Shown piece after piece: positions 10,648 to 20,726 of a stretch of 64,000 bases of DNA (position 1 is its first letter; each line of letters starts with the position of its first letter). The position numbers and the translations under genes are program-made. Below the pieces are notes generated by a model. It saw nothing but the letters and a program-made list of their open reading frames with translations, ran no database searches and was not told where the DNA came from. The stretch is from Lichina pygmaea (taxonomy: Eukaryota; Ascomycota; Lichinomycetes; Lichinales; Lichinaceae): the NCBI GenBank assembly GCA_963422465.1, contig OY730171.1, forward strand, positions 3,348,001 to 3,412,000, written 5' to 3'.

Positions 10648-13098
10648 CCCGTGCCTTGGAGGTACTTTGCACCTCCCCTCCCCTCGCTAGCTCGGTCGGG
10701 ACACCCTTACGGAGTAAGGGTGTCCGACAGTGCAACAGTCACATTCCACAAAATCAGCTTCGCAGTTCTATAACTTCACAACGCAATGACTAAATTGAAA
10801 TCTGATTTGCTCATTAGATTCCCCTACCTCTCAAGTACAATCTCTGAAGTTTTAGAGCTCTTGTGGATTTTATAGCAAAGCTGAGAAACTATCGTAGTTA
10901 CAACCCCAATAACAGATCCTTGACAGATCAAGTTTACAACGTTAATAACTTTACAACAAAGCGATAAAACTGTAGATTTTATGAGCCTATCTGATTCTAG
11001 ATCAGATGTTCTATCGGTACCCAAGGTGTCGCCTCCTCTGGGAATTCGTGGCGTTGTTGAGAGCCTGGGGAGATTGCTGGCACCACCATCACTGGCTCCA
11101 CTGTTGCTTGCTGTTCTGTCGCCGGCTCCACAAACGTTGCCCCACCATGCCCTGCCATTGTTGCTTTCTTTGCTTCCTTTGCCATCTTCTTTGCTATCTT
11201 TGCGTCTTCTTTCACTTTAGCTGCTGCTGCTTTCTCTGCATCTTTCACTGCCTTTGCTTCCTCCTTTGCTTTTGCCACTGCTGCTTTTTCAGCCTTCTTT
11301 GCGTCACGCACTCAAGCACATTCCACGTGCTTTTCCTCCTCAATTTGTTGTTTTTCCGCCACCGCCCGGGCTGCACCAGAGCTAATGGAGCCCCTGTTCT
11401 GAACTTGTCACCGGCTTAGCTTCTGGCACGTGCTTCGAGCAGCTTCTGCTGCCTTTGTATGCCTCAGTTCATCTTTGAGAATGATGTTCTCTGTTGCCCA
11501 GGTAATAGTCACTTTGGCAATTTTGTGTAAGTCCTCGGGGTACGCTGGTGTTTCTGGGTCCATGTAATTGCTAAGCCACTGTTTGAATGTTCGAATTGTG
11601 AGAGGTGTTGTGAACATTGGCTTGATAGCCTGTGGCTGTACAGGAGGGGTGGCCGGCCGTCGAAGTTCTGTATCTTTTTGTCTTTTCTTCTCTTTTTCTC
11701 GTAGTCTGTCAACCACCTTCTTAGGTCTGTATGGGATAAGACCAGTCTCTCTGAACACAGAAAGAATAGTTGATGGCTTCAATGCTTTCTGGCGAATTGA
11801 TCCTAGAGCTTTGAGGAATTCCAGCTTGTTGAAGTCCACACACCCTGTACAAGCAGCAGCGTCAACAGCCTCAGCATGCCAATGCTTATAGGGCTGGAAA
11901 ACAACAACGTCCAGAGGCTGGAGAAGATGGGTGGCATGAGGTGGGAGACAGAATAGTACAATCTTGTTCTTCTCACAGTAGTCCAGGAACTCATACATGC
12001 AGTGGGACCCATAGCCATCAAGCAACAGAAGCTGATGAGCACCAGTCTGGGACTTGGCACTGTGTTCCTCAAAGTGCTTGATCCACTCATAGCTGAGCTG
12101 ATTATTTGAGAAGCCACTTTCTGACACAGAGACAAGGGAGTTGTCTTCAAGGCTTGTACAAGTGTACCACCACTCCTGATGGATTTTTCCTGATAAGATA
12201 ACCTAGATATAGACAATTTCATTACTATCTATTGAGTATTTTTGGATTGCTTATCATCTACTCACCTGTGGGGGGATTACTTTTCCTCCACCACTGATAG
12301 CCTCAACAACTGTAACTAGCTCACGATTACTGGCACTTCCAATATAGGACTGGTGACGAATGTCCTTGGTGATGATCTTCTGGTTCCTTCCCAGACCTAT
12401 CTGGAATCCAGACTCATCCATGTTCCAGTAATCACCAGACTGGATCCTCTTTTCCAGGTACATGGCATGGAAATCCTTGAACCATGCTTCTATTGACTCA
12501 GCATTGTTCACAACTTTTTATCTTGGGTCTGTTGCTTTCTGTTTGTGTACAGAGTACTCAGGATGGTGATCCAGGAATCTCTGAGACTATCGAGAGCTGA
12601 CAGTAGGTGGGGGACTATTGCTGTTGTGGTTCCGGGCTAGAATGACATTAGCACAGTTACGTAGCATTGGTGGTCTAACACATAATCCTAGCTGATCAAG
12701 TCTGTCAATATAACAACAGACAGCAACTTCCTCAGCTGGAGAGAGCTTCCTGCTGGCTGGAACCTGGGCATTTCAAGACGGAGTTCCCTTTAGGTGATTT
12801 TCAAGGCGTCGCGCAGGAATGTTGAATCTAGCAGCTAATTCTGGAATTGAAACTTCCGTGTCAGGAAGAATTAATCCAAGAGCTTCCTGGATCTGATCCT
12901 CAACTTCAGCGTACGATTTGGGCATGTTGTTGAGAAGTTATGGTGATTTGAAGGTGGCCGATGCCAATTTACTTCAATTTTGTGTGGGGACCGTTGCACT
13001 GTCCACACCGTTGCACTGTCGGACACCCTTACGGAGTAAGGGTGTCCCGACCGAGCTAGCGAGGGGAGGGGAGGTACGAAGTACCTCCAAGGCACGGG
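10648..13098 (-). mobile_element. pogo-type DNA transposon, TA-flanked, degenerate
   Basis: An 89-bp terminal inverted repeat begins cccgtgccttggaggtactt at 10648 and is mirrored at 13010-13098, with about six mismatches. Both ends abut a TA dinucleotide (10646-10647, 13099-13100), the target of Tc1/mariner/pogo elements. Each repeat contains an internal palindrome (acacccttac…gtaagggtgt). Between the repeats lies one transposase gene on the minus strand, disrupted by stops. The interior is clearly more A/T-rich than the host genes around it. The 564-bp element at 37595-38158 shares the outermost CCCGTGCC. Confidence 0.85.
10997..12925 (-). pseudogene. pogo-family transposase with five in-frame stops
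   Basis: The frame runs from ATG at 12925 (MPKSYAEVEDQIQEAL, an N-terminal helix-turn-helix) to a Lys/Ala-rich tail ending at 10997. One intron at 12203-12265 (GTGAGT...TAG) joins VIPPQ to VILSGKIHQEWWYT, as in related transposases. The catalytic triad is visible: Asp in YWNMDESGF, Asp in LLLLDGYGSH and Asp in HLLQPLDVVVF. Stops interrupt at 12773-12775 (TGA), 12587-12589 (TAG), 12518-12520 (TAA), 11408-11410 (TGA) and 11312-11314 (TGA). Most are one C-to-T or G-to-A change from Arg, Gln or Trp codons, consistent with deamination or repeat-induced mutation. The gene is dead, but the element could still be moved in trans. Confidence 0.85.
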
Positions 13099-14052
13099 TA
13101 GGCGACAACGCAGGTTGCGGCTCCGCGGGGCCAAGCCCGGAAAGCACATGACCCAGCCCTACAGGACGGAGCCGCAACGACGGATATCTATCTGGATAGA
13201 GATGGATGTGTGTACCTGGGTAGATAGAGACGTCGTCTGAGACATGGATGTGGTGGGACATGGAGAGAAGAAGGGAGAGAATGAAGAGAGAAGAGAGCTG
13301 GGGAGAGGGCCAGAGAGGGCACAGAATCCAAGTAGCCACTGTAAACAAAAAAAAACAAACAGTCAGGTGAGAGTGCAGTGAGCTGAGAGAAGGCATGTGC
13401 TTGGCTGAACCAATATCAAGTGTGTGATACAAGGAGTTGAATAAGTCAATAGTTTTAGTGAAGGAGAGCTGTGGACAAGTCCAGTGAAAAGGTCTGGTGG
13501 ACAGTTCTGATACACAAATGTAGTGGAGAGTGCTGAGGGATGATTCTAGTGGATGATTCTAGTGGATGGATTCCAAGTAGACACACCTCCAGCAGACAAG
13601 TACGGGAGACAAGTCTACTAGACATTATGTGCCCCTCGTGCATACTGGCACTGCAACTTATCAAGTCTCGACCAAGCAGCAGCAACCAGCAGCAGTCAAC
13701 AGCAGTCAACAGCGACTAGCAGCAGCCGGCAGCAACCGACAGCAACCGACAGCACCGGCAGCACCGGCAGCACCGGCAGCAACCAGCAGCAGTCAACAGC
13801 GGTCAAAAGCAACCGACGACTTTAACCAGTCATGCCCGGAAAGAGACCAAGCACAGGGCACAGCAGAGACAAGAGACAGAACAGAAAAAGACGAGAGACA
13901 CAGCACAAGACACTAAACACGACAGGACGAGAGACGGCACAAAGACAGGAAAGCGGACGAGGCTGAACACGAGAGACCAAAGACAGGGAATACAGTACGA
14001 CTGCACCGATGGAGGAGGAATGATGACACCAATAGAATGAATCCGAAGAAAA
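13099..14052. other. gene-free region with CAG-type repeats
   Basis: No gene is supported. At 13670-13815 there is a purine-rich microsatellite-like stretch of cagcaaccgac/cagcagtcaa/caccggcag units. At 13534-13566 a 16-bp unit (attctagtggatgatt) is repeated. The last part is presumably the 3' flank of the carboxypeptidase gene on the minus strand. Confidence 0.5.
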
Positions 14053-15941
14053 CTACGTCTCCCACCACTCGCCCTGCAGCCAGCGATTGAAGACGTCCAG
14101 ACTAGCCTCGGGCTGGTCGTGCGGGATCATGTGACCGCCGGCGAAGAGGCGCACGAACGTGAGGTTGCCCGACGACTTGACCGAGCCGACTACTTTTCCG
14201 CCGTCGGCGCTGGTGCTGACGTCGACGCTGTCGCCGACGCTGTCGCCGATGCTGCCGTACACGTTCGAGCGTCGAGTCAGGTTCTTGGTGGGTTCGGCGT
14301 TGTAGGCAGGCTTGCCGTGCCATTCCAACGCTTCTGTCCAGGCGCGGTTGCCGAGCCAGTTGCAGATGAAGTCGGTGTCGCCCTGTGGAAAGGGATTTAG
14401 TTTCGGTAGGGGGGGGGGGGGGGGGGGGGGAGGAAGAAAGGAAGGAAGGAAGAAGAGAGATGGGGCCAAAACTCACAGCATACACCAGTATCGGAACCTC
14501 TTCGAGGATAGCCGGCACGGCACGCTGGATCGGCAACATCCAGTCGCCCTGGAACAGAAAGTTGCGGTTGATGTCAAAGTTGCAGGTGTCGTACGAGTGC
14601 ACCTCGACGCCGAGGGCGTCCTGCACGTCGCGCCGGTTGAGGAAGTCGCTGATCCAGTCGAGGTCCTCGTAGCAGAGCGGGTTGTCGCCGCAGGGCCGGC
14701 GCACGTCGTACGGGTTGCGCCCGGTGCGCTGGTAGGGCCCGATGATGGCGTTGTTGCAGTAGATCGCCGCCGGCACGCACGACCACACGCTCTCGCTGCC
14801 GTAACAGCCCTCGATGAGGCCGAGGCAGCGCGGCAGGGCGTGGTCCATGGCCCGGCACTGCGGCTCGTCCAGCACGGCCGGCCAGCCGCCGTCGCCGCAG
14901 GCCATGGGCCGGTAGTACGGGTACTGCACGAGCTCGTCCGTGAGCCCGTTGCCGATGAGGATCGACTTGAGGTTGATGTTGCGCTTCCGGTGCGACAGGA
15001 TCTCGGCCGTGAAGATGGGCAGGTAGTGCCCGCCGTACGACTCGCCCGCGATGTGGAAGTCCTGCGTCGCGTACTCGGGGAACTGCTTGAAGAAGAGCGT
15101 CAAGAGCGCGTACACGTCCTTGCCCGCCGCCGCCGTGTTGCTGACCGAGCCGTCGCTGTACGAGAACCCGACGTTGACCGGCTGGTCCAGGAAGATGACC
15201 GACGCGTTCGAGTTCCACGAGTACGGGTTGTACCGCGCCTTGCGGTCCTTGTCGATGAACGACGGGCCCAGCTCCATGAACAGACCCGTCAGGGACGAGC
15301 AGCCCGGTCCGCCGTTGAGCCACAGCACCACCGGGTCGTTCTTCGGGTCGTTGCGGGATTCGAAGAACCCTGATCCACACGGATCAGCGCCCGTGTCGCC
15401 GTCACTCGTCTACCAGATGGGGGGAGAGGGAGGACCGACAGTAGAAGAGATGCTTGTCGTCCTCGTCGTCGTCCAGGTATCCGCTGTACTGCTTGACCCC
15501 GGGGTCGATGCCGAGCTTGCCCGGATCGACGCTCCTCGCCCGAAGCGTGTACGTGTCGAGCTTGCCGTCGAGCTCGGGCTCGTCCTCGCCGGCGTCGTTC
15601 CGGGTCCGGACCTTCTGCACGTCGGCGCCCTTCAAGATGACGTCCCAGTGATGATCCGGCCGACGCGTATGCGCTTTCGGGCGGGACAAGAGCTCGACCT
15701 TGGACATCGCCTCCGGGTACTCTGATGCGACGGCGTCCCAGGCCTCGACGGCGTTGGCATCGACGGCCTTTAGCTTCTCAAAGTAGTCGTTGGCGTCCGA
15801 CTCGGCGAGATCGGCAAAGGCGCTCTTGATCGCGCCCTTCAACGAGTGCCTGGGCGTGTCCTTCATGACCTGTTGCTGCCGGGCGGCGGCGGCCGAGGCG
15901 GCACCGACGACAAGCGCCGATGCGACGAGCTTCTTCATCAT
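14053..15941 (-). CDS. cpyA: serine carboxypeptidase, family S10 (carboxypeptidase Y-like)
   Basis: Three exons (15941-15440, 15369-14477, 14382-14053) encode 574 aa. An N-terminal signal ([20 protein letters not shown]) precedes a roughly 120-aa propeptide region. The S10 fold follows, with substrate-binding NGGPGCSS and the catalytic triad Ser278 (GESYGGH), Asp469 ([12 protein letters not shown]) and His549 ([10 protein letters not shown]). These enzymes remove C-terminal residues from peptides in the vacuole and mature by loss of the propeptide. The first intron (15370-15439) uses GTCGGT and restores YWFFES across the junction. The second (14383-14476) carries a 22-base run of C on the coding strand. 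Exon 3 has a Ser/Gly/Asp-rich insertion of about 25 aa before the catalytic His. A TATA-like tatttaa lies at about 16064-16071. Confidence 0.93.
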
Positions 15942-16340
15942 GGCGTTTGCCTTGGCGTTGGCTCACTACCAAATCGGGGTGTGATGCGAGTGGTGAGTCT
16001 CTGCCTGCAAGACTCGTTGTCGATGGTGGATCCAGGGCGTGGTGGCACGCTGTGGGGAGCTCAGTATTTAAGGAGCTCCACCGCGGCAGTCATCCGGTCA
16101 ACCCCTTGGGGGTGTGTGTGTGTGTGTGGCTGGGGCTTCGCGTCGGGTGTTGCCTGTTCGGGCTGGGCCGGAGCATCAGGTGGTGCGTGTCGCCTAGCCA
16201 CCCCTGGTTAGACCACGATCGATCCGGCATCGAGTCACGTGTCGATAAGGGGCACATGGCCCGACCCGCAACGTTCCAGTATTGAAACCCCCACAGACCC
16301 CCCAAAGGTCTTGCGATAGTAAACTCCGAGCGCGTCCAAG
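15942..16340. promoter_or_regulatory. shared divergent promoter of carboxypeptidase and SDO1
   Basis: These 399 bases separate two outward-pointing start codons. A TATA-like tatttaa at 16064-16071 could serve the carboxypeptidase. A (GT)n run lies at 16111-16125. No strong TATA precedes SDO1. Sharing of regulation is inference from layout only. Confidence 0.4.
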
Positions 16341-17092
16341 ATGGTGATCAATCAGGTTTGTGACATTGCAAGCACTTGCACGCCGGCGTCGCTGACCGCG
16401 GAAAATAGCCTTCGAATCAGATCCGACTGACGAACGTCTCGCTGGTGCGGTTGAAGAAAGGCATGGCCCCGAAAACCAAGATCGGGCTGCTAGAACCTTG
16501 CGCTGACGGGACCGCTCTCGGCAGGAAAGAGGCGCTTTGAGATTGCCTGCTACAAGAACAAAGTGCTAGAATGGCGCAGCGGGGTGTGAGCAACGTCTCT
16601 TTCCTGAACGGTGACGTGGAGGTCTGAGCAAGTGCTCCCTGGCCGGGCGCGTTGCTGCGGCAGAAGAAGAAGCTGACCACGACGGCCGACCGCAGCGAGA
16701 AAGACCTCGACAACGTCCTTCAGATACCCGCCGTGTTCGAGTCTGTGAGCAGAGGCCAGATCGCCAACAAGTTCGAGCTCGAAAATGCCTTTGGGCAGGA
16801 TACGCCCGTCAACGATGTCATCCTCGAGATCCTCGGCAAAGGCGAGCTGCAGGTGGGCGAGAAGGAGCGTCACGCGCAGCTGGATCGAGTGCACAATGAG
16901 GTCATCGACATCGTCGCCGGCAAGCTCGTCGACCCGCGGACGAAGCGCGTCTACACGACCGGCATGGTCGAGAAGGCCTTGGCCGAGTTGAGCACACTCG
17001 GCGCACAGGCACACCAGAACCACGCCGACAGACCGGCAGCGAGCGGCACGGCAGCGCCGTCGGCGGAGAAGATCACAGCGGATGGCTCTCCC

Positions 17093-17130
<38 letters not shown>

Positions 17131-17773
17131 GGCAACAGCAGCAGCAGCGGACAGCGAGGGCAGGGCCAAGGACCTTCCCACGTGGACCGGCGTCGTTGCG
17201 ACGCGGTCTGCCAAGTCGCAAGCGCTGGACGCCATGAAAGCGCTGATCGCCCATCAACCCATCCCGGTCGCGCGGGCCCGCATGCGTCTGAGGGTGACCT
17301 GTCCGACGTCTCTGCTGAAGCTGAGCACCAAGCCCGCAGCGTCGTCGGTCTCGACGTCCGGCAACGCCCCCTCCAGCCTCGGCTCACCGGCGACGCCGTC
17401 CTCGACGTCGAAGAAGCACTCGAGATCCAAATCCAAGCCGTCGAAGCAGAACAAAGCCGGCGGCGGCGGCGTCCAAGCCCAGACGCAGCTCGCCGCGTCG
17501 GCCGCGTCGCAGGACGCCGTCGACCAAGGCGCCAGCGTCGCGGAGGAGAGCAACAAGCCCCGAGCGACGGTCAAGGAGCGCATCCTGTCGTACGTCGAAC
17601 GGGTCGAGTCGCAGGACACGCTCGAGCAGGACTGGGAGGTGCTCGGCTTCGTCGAGCCCGGCGCCTTCAAGGGTCTGAACGAGTTCATCGGGGCCGAGAC
17701 CAAGGGACGCGGACGGGTCGAGGTCTTGGACATGGCCGTCATCTTTCACGAGGGGGGGGACGGGGTGATGTGA
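16341..17773 (+). CDS. SDO1: SBDS/SDO1 ribosome maturation factor
   Basis: Four exons (16341-16355, 16409-16460, 16525-16585, 16696-17773) encode 401 aa. The family releases eIF6/Tif6 from the pre-60S subunit with the GTPase Efl1. Spliced, the N-terminus reads [23 protein letters not shown] and then [20 protein letters not shown], the signature of fungal SDO1. The central domain includes [16 protein letters not shown] and [23 protein letters not shown]. The C-terminal domain ends with [16 protein letters not shown] and [11 protein letters not shown]. It is longer than the yeast protein because of an Ala/Thr repeat (cagcaacag DNA at 17093-17140) and a Ser/Lys-rich linker. Exon 1 is only 15 nt. 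Intron 2 (16461-16524) begins GC rather than GT; I find no GT alternative that keeps the frame. Confidence 0.93.
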
Positions 17774-19263
17774 CCGGTCGCCTCACCCGTACCCGCAGTC
17801 CTCTTGGCATACTGGCACCCGCAGTCCTCTCCGCATACCGGTACCCGCAGTCCCTTTTTTCGCATACCGGGGAAAAAAAAAAGGCCCTTTTTTTGAAATT
17901 TTTTTTTTTTATAACCTAGTCTTGGTGGAGATGAATCATCTGGGATGGTCGAAGACGAATTCGTCTATCCGAAATGACCGAGAGGGATCGCTCGAGATGT
18001 TTCGGAGAGAGACGTATGCTCGACACCAATGCCTCGGCGCCGTGCCTCGGCGCCCGTGAGACAGTCGACTTGTGATATTCATGATATCCATGGTATTCAT
18101 GATATTCATGAGGACTTCTCACCTTTCGACCTTTCCATCTTTACAGGCCATGATATCCTTCTCTCCTCTCCTCCACTTCCCCCCCCCCCCCCCCCCCCCC
18201 TCTCCCCTTTACTCCCCCCTCCCCTCCACCTCACTCTCCTCTCCTCCACGCAGCGTCCTCTATACACCAGATCCATTGAACCCCCCCCCCACCCCCTTTT
18301 TTTTTCATGTTCCAACACGGAGAGATGTACGTAATATACTGTACTGGGTACGTACGAGTCGTACTGTGTGTACCTCGATATGGTGCAATCGACGTGATCG
18401 GCATCCTGATACGAGGTACGTACTTCCGTACGTAGGACAGTAGTTGTGGCGAGGGTAAACCCTTCGTACTGCAACGAGAGTACTTACGTACTGCAACGAG
18501 GGTACTGCAACGAGGGTACTGCAACGAGGGTACTGCTGTACTCTGTACGTACAGTATGTACAGCCACAGCAGGATGAGTACGGTACTTGTACTGCATGAG
18601 GCACGTGAGGGTAGGCTGCGATTACTCCGTACAATGACGGCAGGATGAGTATCGTACAGTACGTACGTATGTGTCTGCTTGATCAGGCGCGTCTGGACAC
18701 ACCGAGGAGCTTTCGGTTCAAAGGGGTTGACTGTTGCTGTGTACTGTACTGCACGTGGTGGCTGCTCGCGCTGCTGTTGCTGTTTACTGTTGCTGTTTGT
18801 TGTCGCCATTACAGTTGCTGTGGCCTTTGCTGTGCTTGGATGAGGCGAGTCGGGGGTAATTAGACCAAGGCGGGCTGATACGTGACGACTGGTACGACGT
18901 GTAGAATCAATCACGTAGGGTAAGGAGAGATGGTCACCACTCACCACTCAGGGCCCGAGCTAGAGGTGGGCTGACCAAGGCAGAGGAGTTGTGTACCTCG
19001 TTACCCCCCCCCCCCCCCCCTACTCGCTGGGATCATGTTGGGCATGCATGGGTCGAGAAAAAGAAGAGGGTTCGATCGTTCGAGGGCCTCGGTCGAGGTT
19101 TTGGTTCAAGAAGGTCGATGGCTTTGATTGTCTAGGGTGTCTTTGTCGGAGCTGCGATACATGGATGCCGAGCCCGGCATCACGACAGTACAACCCCCAG
19201 AATAGCCTGACAGACGCTTCGACATGAACTCGCCAGCAGCCAAGCCCCTACCCCCACACTCGT
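17774..19263. other. gene-free region between SDO1 and RPS18, repeat-rich
   Basis: No gene is supported. Contents include three copies of an approximately 26-bp unit (acccgcagtcctctccgcat-type) at 17789-17869; T-rich DNA at 17880-17912, a likely terminator; a 9-bp ttcatgata-type array at 18072-18112; poly-C runs at 18179-18200, 18281-18290 and 19004-19020; and a GTAC-rich block at 18320-18670. Confidence 0.55.
18467..18535. repeat. 14-bp tandem repeat (gtactgcaacgagg)
   Basis: Four near-perfect copies of gtactgcaacgagg, the first separated from the rest by a 9-base gtacttac insertion. The array sits inside a larger GTAC-rich block. Confidence 0.85.
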
Positions 19264-19972
19264 TCAACCCTTCTTCTTCGACACACCCACCGTCCGTCCT
19301 CGTCGGCCGGTGGTCTTGGTGTGTTGGCCGCGCACGCGCAAGCCCCAGTAGTGGCGCAGACCGCGATGGGCGCGCATCTTCTTTAGCCGTTCGAGATCGT
19401 CACGGAGCTTGCTGTCGACGCCGTTGGCCAGAATCTGGCTGTCCTTGCCATCCACAATGTCCCGTTGCCTGTTGAGGAACCACGTCGGGATCTTGTACTG
19501 CGTCGGGTTCTGGATGATCGTCACGATGCGCTCGAGTTCTTCCGAGGTGAGTTCTCCGGCTCTGTCGGGGATCGTCGCAGGTCAGCCGGTGTCGATGAAG
19601 CTATACCGAGACGATGGAAAGAGGTCTGGAGCGAGCAGCGAAGAGAATCCGCGAACGACGCAAGAAAGACTCGGTGGAACCCATAGCGGTGGGACCGTAC
19701 CGTTTGTTGAGGTCCACGTCCGCCTTCTTGCACACCAGATTCGAGTATCGTCGGCCAACGCCCTTGATCTTGGTCAGGGCGTACATGACCTTCTGCTTGC
19801 CCTCGACATTGGTGTTGAGTAACCGCAAGATGAACTGGAAGTTCGACTTTTCGCTCGTGACGAGAGCTGCCATCAACCCAACAGGCCCATGTCAGTGACG
19901 TTCGTCAGGACAAGAGGCCGACGTGTGGTCGCTCTGTCAAGGCAGGCACAGCAAGGGTCTGCACTTACACAT
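19264..19972 (-). CDS. RPS18: 40S ribosomal protein S18 (uS13)
   Basis: Three exons (19972-19969, 19866-19701, 19561-19264) encode 155 aa. Exon 1 is only four bases, ATGT, ahead of a perfect GTAAGT donor. Joined to CTCTCGTC it gives [20 protein letters not shown], the conserved fungal start. An ATG at 19873 would give MAALV but lies inside the intron. Exon 2 holds [17 protein letters not shown], and exon 3 holds [14 protein letters not shown] and ends [20 protein letters not shown]. uS13 sits in the head of the small subunit and contacts tRNA and the large-subunit bridge. Introns are 102 and 139 bp; the first has a CTGAC branch site. The protein is close to the usual 155-156 aa. Confidence 0.96.
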
Positions 19973-20726
19973 GGTGTCTGACGAGAGAGAGCTGCTCCCC
20001 GGTTGATCTCTCTGCTCGTGAAAGTCGATCGTCGTCGTACTACTTGTACAGCTCCAGCGGGCGCGGTTCAAACGCGATGTGGCTTTCTTAGGGCTAAGCC
20101 CTAACGTCCCGCAGAGCCGCACCGTCACGTGATTCTACGCTATCGTCCGAGCCCGCAGGAACTGTCAAAGGTCATAAGACATCCTACTATGGTGTCACCA
20201 TCGCCCTCGACGCTCTCTCCGTCTCCAGTTCCCGCAAACTCTCTACTGTACGCGTGGCGCATGTCATCTTTGGACGGAGAGACGAGAGGAGTCCACATGC
20301 CGATCCTGACTTGTCTCTGCCTACTAAGGAGCCAAGACGGACTGGCCCGTGAGACCCTGCCACAAGTAGATAGAGGGCTTGAGAGAGCACGATGCAGATG
20401 AAATCCTTTCCACACTCCGAACCGACCGACGCCAACTCCGCAAAGGAAACGTACTCTCTGAAGACAGGATCGAACAGGTGGCACGACACGAGCGAAGGTA
20501 GGGTCCAAACCTCGATCGGGATCGGGTTCGGTGCCATCCGGGCTCTGCTTCCCAAGGATGCTCGTCGACTTGACTCGAACGATACTGCATCGATCGAGAC
20601 TGGGAAAGACGGTCAAGTGGGAAGGGAGGGCGGACGGAGACGGTGTTATTAGAAGATTCGTCAGCGGATCTAGCATCAAGATACAGGTGAAGACACGAGC
20701 GCCGAAGCAGGCAACGGGAGACCAGA
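19973..20726. other. intergenic region, RPS18 promoter and Hsp70-like 3' flank
   Basis: No gene is supported. Open frames on both strands (for example minus 20140-20679) match nothing recognised and overlap heavily. The part near 19973-20100 is the RPS18 upstream region; I see no clear TATA. Confidence 0.45.

Noticed and set aside
14312-15373. Long plus-strand frame opposite the carboxypeptidase
   Set aside because: Antisense shadow of a high-G/C coding region; Val/Arg/Ala-rich with no domain.
18467-18535. CRISPR-like array
   Set aside because: Direct 14-bp tandem repeats with essentially no spacers in a eukaryotic genome; an ordinary minisatellite.
19873-19875. RPS18 start at ATG inside intron 1
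   Set aside because: Gives MAALV instead of the conserved MSLV; the upstream ATGT exon with a perfect donor fits the family.
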